NCBI RefSeq assembly: GCF_006334915.2
Contig: NZ_VDMA02000004.1
Coordinates: forward strand, 62,001-126,000
Direction of reading: 5' to 3'
From: Microbispora catharanthi
GTDB taxonomy: Bacteria; Actinomycetota; Actinomycetes; Streptosporangiales; Streptosporangiaceae
Length of the DNA stretch: 64,000 nucleotides
Shown: positions 63,417-64,000 of the stretch, piece after piece
Position numbering within the stretch: the stretch's first letter is position 1
Layout of the letters: every line of letters starts with the position of its first letter
Made by a program: the position numbers and the translations under genes
The notes under the pieces: generated by a model
The model's database searches: none
What the model was told of the DNA's origin: nothing
What the model saw: only the letters and a program-made list of their open reading frames with translations

Positions 63417-64000
63417 TCAATCGACCGAGCCGGCGGGATCGCCCGTGGCGAGGGTGGTCAGCACCGAGCGGAAGCGTTCGAGGAGGGGATTGCCGTCGTT
63501 CGCCCGCCAGACCATGTGGAGGGTCGTGGAGGTGCCCTCCAGAGGGCGGGCGCGGACACCGACGCGACGGAGCGCGCGGTGGGAGTCCGACATCACGGCC
63601 GCGCCGAAACCGGCGGCGACCAGGGCCAGCACCGTCTGCACGCTCCGGCCCTCCGCACCGATACGGGGTGTCACGCCGGCGTGATCGCACAATGCGATGA
63701 TCTCGTCGTAGGAGTGCGGGGAGACCTCTCGCGGCCACACGACGAGCGGCACCCGGCCGAGCGCGGTCAGGGGCACGGCGCCGGCCCCGTGCGCCAGCGG
63801 ATGCGCCGCGGGCAGGAACAGGCTGAGCGGCTCGCGCCACCAGGAGCGCGCCACCAGACGCGGGTCACGGGTGGGCAGGCGCTGGACGGCGATGTCGAAG
63901 CGGCCGTCCAGGACGCCACCGGACATCTCGGCGTCGTTGAAGCTCTCCACCAGGCTCAGCTCGACGCGGGGCATCTCCCGGCGCAACCGGCCGAGCGCGC
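63417..64000 (-). CDS. LysR family regulator, partial (N-terminus beyond window)
   Basis: The effector-binding domain of a LysR-type regulator, 194 codons to the window edge. LVESFNDAEMSGGVLDGRFDIAVQRL, WWREPLSLFLPAAHPLA and VQTVLALVAAGFGAAVMSD are the usual LysR substrate-domain strands and helices. The winged HTH and start codon lie beyond 64000. It reads toward, and ends about 68 bp from, the glycosyltransferase start. Confidence 0.85.
   Translation of the reverse strand, partial: ALGRLRREMPRVELSLVESFNDAEMSGGVLDGRFDIAVQRLPTRDPRLVARSWWREPLSLFLPAAHPLAHGAGAVPLTALGRVPLVVWPREVSPHSYDEIIALCDHAGVTPRIGAEGRSVQTVLALVAAGFGAAVMSDSHRALRRVGVRARPLEGTSTTLHMVWRANDGNPLLERFRSVLTTLATGDPAGSVD

Overview
This is a high-GC (about 70%) chromosomal stretch from an aerobic, mycelial-type actinomycete. 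The gene families point to the Streptosporangiales, most likely Streptosporangiaceae: ECF sigma genes paired with CU044_5270-type partners, a Cvn-type signalling 'conservon', DUF574 methyltransferase, DUF6461, secreted CBM2 enzymes with PSPSP linkers, and frequent GTG/TTG starts. This placement is inference from gene content, since no rRNA or other marker gene lies in the window. About 62 protein genes are supported, plus one degenerate integrase and one MarR remnant. No complete tRNA, rRNA, CRISPR array or intact transposon was seen.

Layout. 1-3 kb: possible old integration scar (tRNA-like T-arm and integrase remnant), an ECF sigma/membrane-partner operon whose start lies in a perfect 28-bp palindrome, an NTF2-like protein and a chloramphenicol phosphotransferase. 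3-14 kb: plant-polymer island with a CBM2-GH5-Ig-CBM46 cellulase, a divergent LacI regulator and a CBM2-pectinesterase, joined by shared GAAA-N-TTTC operator-like sites; trpD, an alcohol dehydrogenase, a nucleotidyltransferase and AraC/Lrp regulators lie between. 14-22 kb: a serine hydrolase-response regulator-histidine kinase operon, a DUF1992 protein, an imine-reductase-like enzyme with HxlR regulator, and a CDP-alcohol phosphatidyltransferase preceded by an unannotated 44-residue acidic ORF. 22-31 kb: second ECF sigma/CU044_5270 pair, an SRPBCC gene behind three copies of one palindrome, L,D-transpeptidase, aldehyde dehydrogenase and a His-rich secreted protein. 31-39 kb: giant CtpI-like double P-type ATPase, STAS protein, methyltransferase, VOC protein. 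39-43 kb: xylose catabolism (ROK regulator, xylA, xylB). 44-50 kb: PLP enzyme and the conservon cvnA-B-C-D. 50-57 kb: two SDRs, an acyltransferase, an NfeD-like/flotillin pair and a lower-GC AAA ATPase with a nuclease-like tail. 57-64 kb: MFS exporter, second two-component system with a CPBP protease-like membrane protein, a CgeB-like/GT2 glycosyltransferase, and the 3' part of a LysR gene cut by the window end.

How it fits together. The secreted cellulase and pectinesterase carry the same type of binding module and similar operators, so the LacI regulator between them probably controls both. The xylose genes 28 kb away complete a picture of plant cell-wall use. Much of the rest is signalling: two ECF sigma factors, two LuxR-type two-component systems, one conservon, an STAS protein and eight one-component regulators including the partial LysR. 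No large biosynthetic or defence cluster is present. The least explained items are the acidic small ORF beside the CDP-alcohol phosphatidyltransferase, the histidine kinase with a membrane-anchored domain after its ATPase, the palindrome at the sigma start, and the low-GC AAA ATPase.
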